A stretch of 50,488 nt of DNA. Origin: JBGSKV01 sp041740975 (GTDB lineage Bacteria; Bdellovibrionota_B; Oligoflexia; Oligoflexales; JALZUQ01). Shown piece by piece: positions 9,026 to 16,986 of the stretch. The stretch spans positions 1-50,488 of the forward strand of contig JBGSKV010000092.1 in assembly GCA_041740975.1 (NCBI GenBank), in the 5' to 3' direction. The translations under genes were made by a program, and so were the position numbers. Each line of letters starts with the position of its first letter. Within the stretch, counting starts at the first letter, position 1. The notes under the pieces are model-generated. The model saw only the letters and a program-made list of their open reading frames with translations, ran no database searches and was not told where the DNA came from.

Positions 9026-9226
9026 GTAGGGTTCGATCTTAATGAGCTTTTCCGGTAAGGCTGCTGCGCCAGTCAGTATGCTGGTCTCCTCTTTTATTGG
9101 ATGATCTTTAGAGTCGTTGCGGGCCATACCATTGGCCAAAGTTTGAAGTCTGAATCGCTGAGCTGGAGCGCGGTTCGGAGCATGATGAGAAATAAGCAAC
9201 AATCCTAACTTTTTTCGGCGAATTTC

Positions 9227-9255
9227 TTGACGTTAGAAACTCGGCCAGCTACAAT
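9227..9255 (+). promoter_or_regulatory. Near-consensus sigma-70 promoter for the HTH gene
   Basis: TTGACG (9227-9232) and TACAAT (9250-9255) with a 17-base spacer, about 70 bases upstream of the ATG at 9327, which itself has GAGGAAGAG as ribosome binding site. The rest of the 301-base gap 9026-9326 shows no convincing gene. Confidence 0.65.
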
Positions 9256-9326
9256 TAATGATATATCAGCTCACAATTTGTTGATTTGGCCATTAAAGCT
9301 ACCTTAAGGATGAGGGAGGAAGAGCG

Positions 9327-10157
9327 ATGAAGCGCTCAGCACAGGCAAAATTTCCAGCTTCGGCACAACTTTTTAAGTTTTGTCAGAAGGTGATGCATGA
9401 ACAACGCAAAGGAAAGCGAGTTCATGATCAAGAAGTTGGAGCGATTCTCAGTTTTAACCCCTCTGATTGCAGTCATTGGAAACGCGGTGAAAAAAGTGTT
9501 CGTTCGGTTTTTGCGCTAGAAAAACTATCGCAAACACTCAAGCTCGAAACGGCTATTTTGCATGATATCGTGAGCGGTCATTCAGGATTGAATGAAGCGT
9601 TTTACGAATATCAAGAATCCAGAACTTACAGCACAGTTTTACAACATGCACTCGCCGAAGGTGAAGAAGCCATTGCAACTTCTCGCGCCCAAGTCGAAGC
9701 ATTCGTAAAAAGTGTTCACAATCAGTGTGAGTTTGAAACTCCCCCACTTTATCTACCAGAGGTCTTACGATTCTTTTCGTTCGTCTCGACTCAGCCGACC
9801 GATATGCTGGACAAGCTCAGCCGTATCCTTCGCGTTCGTCCCGGACAGTACTGCATTCAGTTCTGCAAAGGCGAGTTAAAGCCACAAACTCGTATGAGTA
9901 TGTCTCGTGACCTCGCCCGCATTATCTTTGAGGGTGAGCGGGAAAGATTTCCGGAGCTCGGCGCGAAGAACGAAAATCTGGTCGAACTTGAAGAAATGAT
10001 TTTTGTCGCAAACTTGCTTGTTCCTAAGCATATGTTGGCGCAAGAACTTGCGAAACTAGACGTTCGTCGCAACGTCGTCAGTGACCTCGCGAACCTTTTC
10101 TGGGTTCCCAAATCACTCGTCGGTTTCCAAATGCAAGAGATGGTTCGCACGGCCTAG
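9327..10157 (+). CDS. HTH (XRE-like) protein with a degenerate ImmA/IrrE-like C-terminal region
   Basis: A 276-residue soluble protein. Residues about 30-80 look like a Cro/C1-type helix-turn-helix: VGAILSFNPSDCSHWKRGEKS, then LEKLSQTLKLETAILHDIVSG. The C-terminal part ends with LEEMIFVANLLVPKHML followed by LANLFWVPKSLVGFQM. This resembles the tail of ImmA/IrrE (DUF955) proteins, where EANxFAxxLLMP precedes an LAxxFxVSxxAxxxRL helix. The HExxH zinc-protease motif expected just before is absent (the aligned stretch is RDLARIIFEGERERF), so it would be catalytically dead. It is likely a DNA-binding regulator with a sensing domain. It stands alone behind its own strong promoter, and a hairpin follows. 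The HTH is fairly clear; the second domain is an inference. Confidence 0.65.
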   Translation: MKRSAQAKFPASAQLFKFCQKVMHEQRKGKRVHDQEVGAILSFNPSDCSHWKRGEKSVRSVFALEKLSQTLKLETAILHDIVSGHSGLNEAFYEYQESRTYSTVLQHALAEGEEAIATSRAQVEAFVKSVHNQCEFETPPLYLPEVLRFFSFVSTQPTDMLDKLSRILRVRPGQYCIQFCKGELKPQTRMSMSRDLARIIFEGERERFPELGAKNENLVELEEMIFVANLLVPKHMLAQELAKLDVRRNVVSDLANLFWVPKSLVGFQMQEMVRTA

Positions 10158-10180
10158 AGCGTGTTAACTTCCTACGTTCA

Positions 10181-10210
10181 CGTCCTTGCTAACTTCGGTT
10201 GGCAAGGACG
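10181..10210 (+). terminator. UUCG-tetraloop hairpin after the HTH gene
   Basis: CGTCCTTGCTAAC and GTTGGCAAGGACG form a 13-bp stem (one T-G wobble) around a TTCG loop, 24 bases after the HTH stop. No T-run follows on either strand, so it is an atypical terminator or an mRNA 3'-end stabiliser. It lies between two convergent genes. Confidence 0.55.
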
Positions 10211-10244
10211 AGTCGTTTGGAGGAAAATTCCATCAATCCGCACA

Positions 10245-10904
10245 CTATTGACTTACATAATCAAATCCAGCTTTCGCGGCGATTCCTTGATACTTTCCCG
10301 ATATATCAATTTGCACAGCGCCTAGAACCGGAATGCCGGCTTTGACTTTGGCGTAAACCTTCAAATCTTGAATATCGCTACTGCTAAGGCTGTCCGGGGT
10401 TTTTCCGAATGCGGCTGCAATAAAAAAATTGAACATCGACGGGGTCTTTTCCGTTTTTATGTCATAAAAATACAAATGATCGCAGTCTTGGTAAGAACGA
10501 TTGCCGTTGGTTGCGTTTTCGTAACCCAGATGCTTCACCTTGAAATCAGGTGCTTCGTAAGTGCCGTCCTGACGAATCTTTTCGATAAACTCCGGCGTAA
10601 AGTAATAGTCAGGGACATCAATCAATTCGGTTCCGGAGTGTCGGCCATAAAGTCTGATGTCGGCTTCATAGTCTGCCTTCATGACGTAGTGAGGCGAACC
10701 TTCTTCCGGTGTATTGACGAAACTAGCCACAGTGACCTCAGCGACCGCTGATTTGACCATGGAAGAGGTGCGGCTGCCTTTGACCGCTTTGTAAGACGCA
10801 GTTTGCCCAATCGGGTCCACTCCGGCCGAAACCGAAAATGAAAGCGTTAAAAAACAAATTGGAATGAGGTTTAAAGATAAAAGATTCTTAGAAAGATGAG
10901 ACAT
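10245..10904 (-). CDS. Exported protein of unknown function, 219 aa
   Basis: The start is taken at the ATG ending at 10904, preceded by GGAGGAG five bases upstream; it gives a clear type I signal peptide (LLSLNLIPICFLTLSFSVSAG, shown in part; cleavage near SVSA-G). The mature protein of about 190 residues has no family I recognise. It carries YYFTPEFIEKIRQDGTYEAPD and two cysteine-free beta-rich stretches ending in GIPVLGAVQIDISGKYQG, which could fit a small periplasmic or outer-membrane-associated beta protein. It lies downstream of the pilin-like gene on the same strand, but a terminator-like hairpin (10985-11012) separates them, so it is probably a separate unit. Confidence 0.7.
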   Translation of the reverse strand: MSHLSKNLLSLNLIPICFLTLSFSVSAGVDPIGQTASYKAVKGSRTSSMVKSAVAEVTVASFVNTPEEGSPHYVMKADYEADIRLYGRHSGTELIDVPDYYFTPEFIEKIRQDGTYEAPDFKVKHLGYENATNGNRSYQDCDHLYFYDIKTEKTPSMFNFFIAAAFGKTPDSLSSSDIQDLKVYAKVKAGIPVLGAVQIDISGKYQGIAAKAGFDYVSQ

Positions 10905-10984
10905 ACTTACTCCTCCGTGAAATTCGATCAGGGGCCTAAACCTGGTCCCTGTTTGCCTGTCTATATTAGCCCTTTCTGACGCAC

Positions 10985-11012
10985 AAAAGAACCCCATGCC
11001 GAGTGAATGGGG
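10985..11012 (-). terminator. Rho-independent terminator of the pilin-like gene
   Basis: Read on the minus strand, CCCCAT and ATGGGG form a 6-bp stem with a 9-base loop followed by TTCTTTT, about 75 bases after the pilin stop codon. Confidence 0.55.
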
Positions 11013-11085
11013 CAAGTTGCCGTAAATCGTATTTAGGTGTTCTGTGATGGGTTAAGTGGCATGGTTAGGAACTGAGGTCTAAAGA

Positions 11086-11622
11086 CTAAAAACAGACTTT
11101 CATGGCATCGGTTGGCGTCCCAATGCTGGCTCCAATTTCATTTACGGACCATGAATCATGGTAGTAGGATGTATGGCCGACGGGCCGCTTACACATGTTC
11201 GTCGGAATTGTAGCGCCATACTGTACCTTCATTCCACCAGTTATGCTTAGCAAGTTCATTGCCGAAATTACAAATTGGCTGGAAGACGCACTGGTAAAAG
11301 AATAATAATAATGTAGCTTGCTGCAATTATCGAATTTCAAGCCTAACTGCGGAGATGCGCAAATCTGCCCACCTGACCACAAAAAATACTGATATCCAGC
11401 AATTTGATGGCCAATGGGATAATTTCCATTCTCTGCATTGTAGCTATGCAACGCTGTACTGATGACGTTCATATTCAAATTCATTTCAGATCTTGCAGCC
11501 TTGATTCTTAGCATCATGAAATTAGGAATGGAAAACGCCACGATCAAGGATGCGATAGATATAACGACCATTAACTCGACGAGCGAAAAGCCGTTTTGGT
11601 TATGGAATAGAGGTGTCTTCAC
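11086..11622 (-). CDS. Type IV pilin-like / pseudopilin protein
   Basis: A 178-residue protein with a prepilin leader: ten residues, then G11 and FSLVELMVVISIASLIV. Processing by PilD would leave an N-methylated Phe with Glu at mature position 5. The rest is a globular head with YNAENGNYPIG, common in pseudopilins, and two cysteine pairs (CASPQLGLKFDNC and a C-terminal pair near CKRPVG...CF). The GTG start (minus strand, 11622) is supported by GGAAGG six bases upstream. It is unlinked to other pilus genes, but pilNOPQ sits 30 kb away in this window. It may be a minor pilin or a secretion pseudopilin. The gene stands alone. Confidence 0.85.
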   Translation of the reverse strand: MKTPLFHNQNGFSLVELMVVISIASLIVAFSIPNFMMLRIKAARSEMNLNMNVISTALHSYNAENGNYPIGHQIAGYQYFLWSGGQICASPQLGLKFDNCSKLHYYYSFTSASSSQFVISAMNLLSITGGMKVQYGATIPTNMCKRPVGHTSYYHDSWSVNEIGASIGTPTDAMKVCF

Positions 11623-11722
11623 GTCGACCTTCCGCAGTGCTTAGATTTCAGTTTTACCTATGTATTAAGTCGGGAATCCCTCACCAAAGCTTAATATTTT
11701 ATATTATTGCTTTCATTTCAGC

Positions 11723-11866
11723 ATGATACATCGAAGAAACGATCGTAAACATATCGACAAGGCAGGTGCATCCATGATTTATTGTGAGATGAAGACTATG
11801 GATGTTTTTGGTGAAACGGATCTACCCTTGCCAGTACTTTGGGAATATTTGGGGATTCGCAAGTAG
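11723..11866 (+). CDS. Possible small protein (47 aa, or 30 aa from 11774)
   Basis: An open frame just upstream of the metallophosphoesterase gene encodes MIHRRNDRKHIDKAGAS and ends in LPVLWEYLGIRK. The internal ATG at 11774 has AGGTG at a plausible distance; the ATG at 11723 has none. The stop is seven bases before the next ATG, suggesting a leader peptide or a gene remnant. No homology recognised; weak call. Confidence 0.25.
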   Translation: MIHRRNDRKHIDKAGASMIYCEMKTMDVFGETDLPLPVLWEYLGIRK

Positions 11867-11872
11867 ACACGT

Positions 11873-12883
11873 ATGCATTTTCTGAATATTTTCATTTTGT
11901 TTATTTTGGCATTGAGCAGCTTCGAGCTGCACGCGAACGCCAGGCAGTTCAAATTCGATCCCTTAGGAAATCTGCTCATCATTGGCGACATGCACGCTGA
12001 TCCGCATGCCTTCCTAAATATTCTTTTGTACAACGACATGATTAACGATAAAGGCGAGTGGATTGCTAAAGATACCGATATTGTCTTTATGGGAGACATG
12101 ATCGATCGGGGTCCGGACTCACTGACAACTCTCGACCTACTCATTCATTACAAGAAATTGGCTGCCGATAACGGCTGCCGAATTCACACTTTGATCGGCA
12201 ATCACGACTTGATGCCATTCGAAGGTGACTTTAGTTACATGCATCCAATCGACCGGATTGCTTTCGCAAAGCTCGGAATGGACAGCGAAGCAGAGATATT
12301 GTACTTGCTGACCGATCCCAAGATGCCCTATGCGCAGGAGCTGCAAGAACGTCAGGCTTTCATAAAAATAGGTGAGTTGGGGTTCGTGCACGCGGGACTT
12401 GATCAGTTTGTTTTTGATTACACACCTGATCAAGTTAATACGCTCTTTCGCGAGTATGTCGAAAAGTTGTTGACCAAGTCTCGTGATGGGCAAGCTGTTA
12501 AGCCGACTCCCAAAGCGCTTTTCGGACAATTGGGCCCACTCTGGGGCCGTAGTTTGGTGGAAGAAGGAATCAATGAAGCGACTTTTGAAAAAATGTTAGC
12601 AGCATGGGACATGAAGGCTCTGGCGGTAGGTCATACCACCACAGAGTTAATGCGACCGGAGTTTCGTTTCGGCAATCGTCTTATAATGACGGACACGGGC
12701 ATTAGCGTCGGTATGGAAGGTCAGGTCTGGTCAGTTTCTACGACAAAAGAAAAGCTTAAAAATCTGGACTTTGAAGTGACGCGCCTGGCGAGACGAAGTG
12801 AGCGAGTGACTAAGTTACTGCGTAGTTTTACTGAGCAAAGAAACGTCGACCTCTTGGTCAAGCGCTTAAACGGCTGTCGGTAA
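11873..12883 (+). CDS. Exported PPP-type metallophosphoesterase
   Basis: A 336-residue calcineurin-like phosphoesterase with a signal peptide (residues 1-23, cleavage near LHANA). The metal-ligand motifs appear in order: GDMHAD (about 38-43), FMGDMIDRGPDS, TLIGNHDLMPF, FVHAGLDQF and GHTTTELM. The GDxVDRG and GNHD forms place it in the PPP/bacterial serine-threonine or Shewanella-like phosphatase branch rather than nucleases. Export to the periplasm suggests a role in stripping phosphate from extracellular or envelope substrates, though a protein substrate cannot be excluded. Its 3' end overlaps the convergent membrane-protein gene by 26 bases, so the two transcripts are antisense at their tails. 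Confidence 0.88.
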   Translation: MHFLNIFILFILALSSFELHANARQFKFDPLGNLLIIGDMHADPHAFLNILLYNDMINDKGEWIAKDTDIVFMGDMIDRGPDSLTTLDLLIHYKKLAADNGCRIHTLIGNHDLMPFEGDFSYMHPIDRIAFAKLGMDSEAEILYLLTDPKMPYAQELQERQAFIKIGELGFVHAGLDQFVFDYTPDQVNTLFREYVEKLLTKSRDGQAVKPTPKALFGQLGPLWGRSLVEEGINEATFEKMLAAWDMKALAVGHTTTELMRPEFRFGNRLIMTDTGISVGMEGQVWSVSTTKEKLKNLDFEVTRLARRSERVTKLLRSFTEQRNVDLLVKRLNGCR

Positions 12884-14069
12884 CCATGCTGCCTGCAGGC
12901 TTGGCGACTGCACACCAAAGAAATATCCAGATCAACGCGAGGTTCTTTAAGATAATAGAAGCCATGACGGCATTCTTAAGGCTATGGGAAGACATGTTTC
13001 CCAGCCACTGCAAGAGGGTCGTGAGTGTGGCCGCGTCGGCGATAAAATAGAAAACAATTAAGATCATTGGCACGCGGGTGACCACAAGAAGTGGCACCAT
13101 CCAAATCGTAAATTGTGGCGAATGAACTTTTGCAAGGATCAAACAGAGTGCCAGTATGGCTGTTGTGGATTGCCACGTATCGAACTTGCGGCGATATTGC
13201 AAAACCAAAACAAAAGCAGTACCCAGCATCAATAACCCGCTGCTCCACCCATCAATCATAGCCTTATAGCTAAAGTTGGTTGGGTCAAAACCCAAGATAC
13301 GCATGAGCCAGTATACGAAGCTACCGTAGTCAGGCGTGCGCGCTGCATGAAAAGTGAAAATAGCAGTCCAGCCTTTAATATTGCCATTGACTAAATAGTC
13401 ACCCAACATAATCGGCGCATTGAGCAGTGCTAGGCCACATAGTAATCCCACTAAGAGTGTTGCGACTGGTTTCCATACATTTGCTAAAGACTGCCTCGGC
13501 ATTCCGCCGAGAATAGCGACTGCAAGTGAAGGGATGGCAAATATCGGATAGAGTTTGCCGGACACTCCAATTCCGATGGCGAGACCAGTGAGAAAAACTC
13601 GTTGCCTTGACCATGCCAGAATTGCCAAGCATATGGCTGAAACGGATGTCAAATCCCAGTTGTAAAAGGCATAAAATAAAACAGGCGTGCCCGCGCAAAA
13701 AATAAAAACCCTTCGCCGATCAGGTGCGGCAGCGAGTAGTGCCCACGCCGACAAAAATGCCAGCAACGTATTTATGAAAATATTTGCATAAAAAAACTGA
13801 ATATAATTTCTGGATACGAGCGCTGTGAGCCACATTTGTAGCCCTATGAAAGGAGGGTATTCTAACGACCTGAACTGTACATAGGGAAACAGTTTCGTTT
13901 CTAAACCGCGCAATTGATAAAGCGGTATGATATCCGAGTAGCAAATTTTGCTGTACTCGATGAATTCTGGTCCGCCCCATGGCAGATCGATACATGGCTT
14001 TTTAAGGAGATATCCTAGAATCAGAGTGAAGGCCAAAGTCAGATAATATATGTACTGAGGTGGGTTCAT
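12858..14069 (-). CDS. GT-C / GT87-like integral membrane glycosyltransferase
   Basis: A 403-residue protein with about ten hydrophobic segments. The first loop carries LPWGGPEFIEYSKICYSDI, and later come RSLEYPPFIGLQMWLTAL, FYNWDLTSVSAICLAILAW, GVSGKLYPIFAIP and KVHSPQFTIWMVP. EYPP together with KLYP and SPQF is typical of GT87/DUF2029 polyprenyl-phosphate-mannose-dependent transferases. It likely adds a sugar to a periplasmic glycan or glycolipid. It is monocistronic, convergent with the phosphoesterase (26-base overlap) and separated from the next gene by a possible gene remnant. It is not linked to the glycan cluster at 4.9-9.0 kb but is related in mechanism. Confidence 0.75.
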   Translation of the reverse strand: MNPPQYIYYLTLAFTLILGYLLKKPCIDLPWGGPEFIEYSKICYSDIIPLYQLRGLETKLFPYVQFRSLEYPPFIGLQMWLTALVSRNYIQFFYANIFINTLLAFLSAWALLAAAPDRRRVFIFCAGTPVLFYAFYNWDLTSVSAICLAILAWSRQRVFLTGLAIGIGVSGKLYPIFAIPSLAVAILGGMPRQSLANVWKPVATLLVGLLCGLALLNAPIMLGDYLVNGNIKGWTAIFTFHAARTPDYGSFVYWLMRILGFDPTNFSYKAMIDGWSSGLLMLGTAFVLVLQYRRKFDTWQSTTAILALCLILAKVHSPQFTIWMVPLLVVTRVPMILIVFYFIADAATLTTLLQWLGNMSSHSLKNAVMASIILKNLALIWIFLWCAVAKPAGSMVTDSRLSA

Positions 14070-14096
14070 AAGTTCTTTGAAGCTAAAGAACTTATT

Positions 14097-14321
14097 TTAT
14101 AGGTATGGTTTATTCATGGCCAGAAAATTTTGACGACGCTTTCCTTCAATTGAGGCTTTAGAGGCTTCGTAAAGAAAGAATGTCTCTCCATGAGGAAGCA
14201 ACGCCTGAGTGGGGCCATGAACTCCCCATTCCCGGTCGGCATGGACATCACGTGTTCCGAGAACGTGATCACGATAGCATCGGGGAGCGTGATCGAAATT
14301 CTTAATATTGCTTAGGAAATA
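14097..14321 (-). pseudogene. Possible remnant of a coding region (74 codons, no start codon)
   Basis: The 348-base gap 14070-14417 contains, on the minus strand, 74 codons without a stop. They read like protein (RCYRDHVLGTRDVHADREWG, then LLPHGETFFLYEASKASIEG) and end in LAMNKPYL and TAA at 14097. There is no ATG, GTG or TTG near its beginning, and an AT-rich stretch with a stop precedes it. Base composition is richer in GC than its flanks. It could be the 3' fragment of a lost gene or transferred DNA. No family recognised. Confidence 0.35.
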
Positions 14322-14330
14322 TTATAAAAT

Positions 14331-14359
14331 TTGACTTTATTCTATAATGATATTAAGAT
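14331..14359 (+). promoter_or_regulatory. Candidate promoter for the exported protein gene at 14418
   Basis: TTGACT (14331-14336), a 17-base spacer and TAAGAT (14354-14359) in an AT-rich tract. A TATAAT also occurs inside the spacer (14343-14348) but with no -35 at proper distance. The assignment is weak. Confidence 0.35.
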
Positions 14360-14417
14360 TTTATGAAATAGCTAAGCCTATGCTATTAACTTAGCCTTAT
14401 AGAAGAGCGGGGAAACT

Positions 14418-15827
14418 ATGACCAAATGCCACTCTATTTTCCTGATGTTAAGCCTAGCCATCGCGTCCTCATTCTCATGGTTTACCACCTCTGCCCATGC
14501 TCAGTCGTCAGACATTCTAGATATCAACGGAAGAAGTGTTTCCTCATTTCTTTCTCGCGATCATACCATTGTGATTGGCTTTGATGGCAACTCTCAAGGT
14601 CAACTTAAAACACTGATCAAACAGGCCGTCGCTGAACTAGGCGATGAAGTGGATAGCGCGTCTTACGATTCGGGTTTTGTCCCACTCAAAGGATTCCAGA
14701 TACTGTTTGTATACGACGCTCGTGCAGATATCCGCAGTGGATTTAGCGAAGAGACTTCTAAGTATAACGGACCAGGCAAACGCATCATTCGCAGTATTGT
14801 CGTCAAAAAATCTCCCGCCAAAATTAGGGATGCCATTCGCGAAATCGATCCCACACTTCGACAAACCATAAATCAAGAGATCAAAGGCTTAATCGATCAA
14901 GATGATATTCGCATTGTTTCTTTGTTTAAAAGCGAATGGTCCGTCGGAAAGTCCGAAGGCCATCGACCGTCCACCGGACGTCGCGTTATAAAACGAGCGA
15001 TCCGTTCACAGGGGCATACCTATATAAGTTTTTCGAATGGTGGCAAATCCGCTCGATTTATGCAGTCCGTTTTCACGAATTCGGGAACCGGTTTACAAGT
15101 TGCTATCCTCAATCCAAATCGTCAGATCACTAAACGATGGGTTGGTATGATTCCGCCTATGGACGTTATCGAATTTTATGCACATCAAAAAGGTATCGAA
15201 GTCGACCCGTCTAGCGGCGAACAAATTGGGCCGAGAAATACTTACGACTTAGAGTACAACGAAAATGGTGAAAATCCTTTTGACGCTCTCATCACTGCTG
15301 CGGTGGAATATGACTATCCAGGACTAAAAGTTTCCGTGTCTCACTTGAAATCTTACACGGATAATTTAAGCGAATGTACTGGCGCCGGGCAGTATCCAAG
15401 CGCGAAGCCACTGCAGGCGTTTTATCGAAAAGCCTTTATGAAAATAAATCACGATGTGCAGGCCATGAATAAGGCGTTGGCAAGTAACGATTACTTCACA
15501 CTTATGTCTGGACGCAAACCGCTTTTGCATTTTGTGGATACGTCCACTGTCCTTTTAAGAAAATATTATGCCGTCCAGGCGATGAAGTTTACGGCGGGTA
15601 CGGAAGGTTTGTCTCAGGCTGACAAAGAGTTGCACTTGACCCTCCGAGCTGTCTACGAACAAGTCGCAGAGATGCTGAAGTTAGCCCCTAAAGAAAGCGT
15701 TCCCCATGAAGTGGAATGGCAAGGCAGGGACCTCAGAGACTACGAAAACGATCCCTATTGGGATGTGATTTTATCGGCAATTCTACTGGGTGATACGGAT
15801 CTCGCATATTGCGGTGCACTCCTGTAG
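14418..15827 (+). CDS. Exported protein of unknown function, 469 aa
   Basis: A signal peptide of about 28 residues (LSLAIASSFSWFTTSAHAQ, cleavage AHA-Q) is followed by a soluble 440-residue protein that I do not recognise. The N-terminal half is alpha/beta-like with strands such as HTIVIGFDG and FQILFVYDARADI and basic patches (GRRVIKRAIRSQGHTYISFS). The C-terminal half is mostly helical and ends in DTDLAYCGALL. Two cysteines are visible in the mature part (SECTGAG and YCGALL), so one disulfide is possible. GGGGA precedes the ATG. It is a single-gene unit between AT-rich flanks; the VWA lipoprotein follows 160 bases later on the same strand. Periplasmic location is inferred only from the signal. 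Confidence 0.75.
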   Translation: MTKCHSIFLMLSLAIASSFSWFTTSAHAQSSDILDINGRSVSSFLSRDHTIVIGFDGNSQGQLKTLIKQAVAELGDEVDSASYDSGFVPLKGFQILFVYDARADIRSGFSEETSKYNGPGKRIIRSIVVKKSPAKIRDAIREIDPTLRQTINQEIKGLIDQDDIRIVSLFKSEWSVGKSEGHRPSTGRRVIKRAIRSQGHTYISFSNGGKSARFMQSVFTNSGTGLQVAILNPNRQITKRWVGMIPPMDVIEFYAHQKGIEVDPSSGEQIGPRNTYDLEYNENGENPFDALITAAVEYDYPGLKVSVSHLKSYTDNLSECTGAGQYPSAKPLQAFYRKAFMKINHDVQAMNKALASNDYFTLMSGRKPLLHFVDTSTVLLRKYYAVQAMKFTAGTEGLSQADKELHLTLRAVYEQVAEMLKLAPKESVPHEVEWQGRDLRDYENDPYWDVILSAILLGDTDLAYCGALL

Positions 15828-15881
15828 TTTTTAAGTATATGATATAGCTGACTTATTTTAACTATCAAATCATTCTAAAAG

Positions 15882-15917
15882 TATTTTATTAAAATATATT
15901 GACTTTTTAATAAAATA
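15882..15917. promoter_or_regulatory. AT-rich perfect 13-bp inverted repeat upstream of the VWA gene
   Basis: TATTTTATTAAAA (15882-15894) and TTTTAATAAAATA (15905-15917) with a 10-base loop in the gap 15828-15987. It ends about 70 bases before the ATG and could be a terminator of the upstream gene without a T-run, or an operator. Confidence 0.35.
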
Positions 15918-15987
15918 TGGTATCTATTCTATAAGCCGTCTCTGATGGCTAAGTTCCCCGCTGTTAAACGCTGAAGCCGAGGTAGAG

Positions 15988-16893
15988 ATGAAACTGAAAC
16001 GCCACTCCCTAATTGCCATCCTTGCCCTTTCCTGGCTGGCCTCTTGCGACGACGCAGAGTTTTCCGCCGACAATAAGAAAATAAACCCTCACTCCATAAC
16101 CGACCGACCAGAGTGTACCGATCAACAAAAAGATAGTGTTGGTGCTCATATCGCCTTCGTAATCGATAACTCCGCAAGTAACGGTTCGACGCGAATCGCT
16201 ACCGACTGTCCCGGTATGCAAAACAGCAACGGTAGAGTTTACTGTAGCCAAGCGACAATGCGTGAAACAGCAACCATGGCGGGCGTTCAATACTTACAAA
16301 CTTTAACGGATCGCGAACCAAATAATCCGCTTGCCGAAAGTTTCTTGTCTCTTATTTCGTACCCAAGTGTTAATGGACGCACGACACATATCACTTCGGT
16401 TTCTTCAAAAACAGCCTCTTCTACTTTCTCAGATTATTTGGATTTCACGCGTAACCCGAACGGCGACACGCCTCTTTATCAAGGTTTAAGTGGCGGTTCT
16501 CGTGCCCTATCAGGTGCTTTATCTGCCGATGAACGTGCGAAAGTGATCATTATTGTAACTGACGGATTCAACACGGACCGTGGCTTAAACCAGATTTACT
16601 CTCTCGCTCAACAGTTCCGCTCAATGGGTGGAAAGATTTATGCGATCACTAATACTGACGGTAAAAATAGAGCTGAACGGGTCGCCGACTACCGCAAATT
16701 GATCGGTGAAAGAAGTAACAAATACTCACAAGAATTCACCAATCAAGAATACATTGGCCGAGTCGTTGGTGAAAACGGTCACAACCCCATCCTTAAGGAA
16801 ATCTCTGATGCATACTTTGAAATCGACAACGCGAGCGAGATGCCAGCGGTCATGGAAAAAATCGTTATCAATGGTGCTATCAACTGTAAATAA
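15988..16893 (+). CDS. VWA-domain lipoprotein
   Basis: The 301-residue protein starts with a lipoprotein signal (LALSWLASC, Cys20, followed by DD). A von Willebrand factor A domain fills the rest: the first MIDAS motif DNSAS (Asp60, Ser62, Ser64), a later Thr in NGDTPLYQG, and the acidic residue in VIIIVTDGFNTD. All metal-site elements are present, so it should bind a divalent cation and a protein ligand. Four extra cysteines around the domain (for example DCPGMQNS and VYCSQ) suggest periplasmic or surface disulfides. Asp at +2 after the lipid Cys would, by the E. coli rule, favour inner-membrane retention, though this rule is not general. GAGG precedes the ATG. A strong terminator follows. 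Confidence 0.85.
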   Translation: MKLKRHSLIAILALSWLASCDDAEFSADNKKINPHSITDRPECTDQQKDSVGAHIAFVIDNSASNGSTRIATDCPGMQNSNGRVYCSQATMRETATMAGVQYLQTLTDREPNNPLAESFLSLISYPSVNGRTTHITSVSSKTASSTFSDYLDFTRNPNGDTPLYQGLSGGSRALSGALSADERAKVIIIVTDGFNTDRGLNQIYSLAQQFRSMGGKIYAITNTDGKNRAERVADYRKLIGERSNKYSQEFTNQEYIGRVVGENGHNPILKEISDAYFEIDNASEMPAVMEKIVINGAINCK

Positions 16894-16922
16894 CCGAAAA
16901 TAAGCGTGCCCCCACTTATGAA

Positions 16923-16970
16923 CTAAATCCCGAGTTGCCTTCACTGGCGACTTGGGATTTAGCCTTTTTT
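16923..16970 (+). terminator. Rho-independent terminator after the VWA gene
   Basis: A long stem, CTAAATCCC.AGT.GCC paired with GGC.ACT.GGGATTTAG (16923-16962), is followed by CCTTTTTT. It lies between the convergent VWA and era genes. Confidence 0.85.
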
Positions 16971-16986
16971 GGCTTTCGAAAAAAGA

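Noticed and set aside
9011..9202. 63-codon frame on the minus strand after galE
   Set aside because: It overlaps the galE 3' end, lacks a convincing ribosome binding site and has no recognisable motif.
10181..10210. Canonical rho-independent terminator after the HTH gene
   Set aside because: The UUCG hairpin is real, but no T-run follows on either strand; kept only as an atypical terminator or stabiliser.
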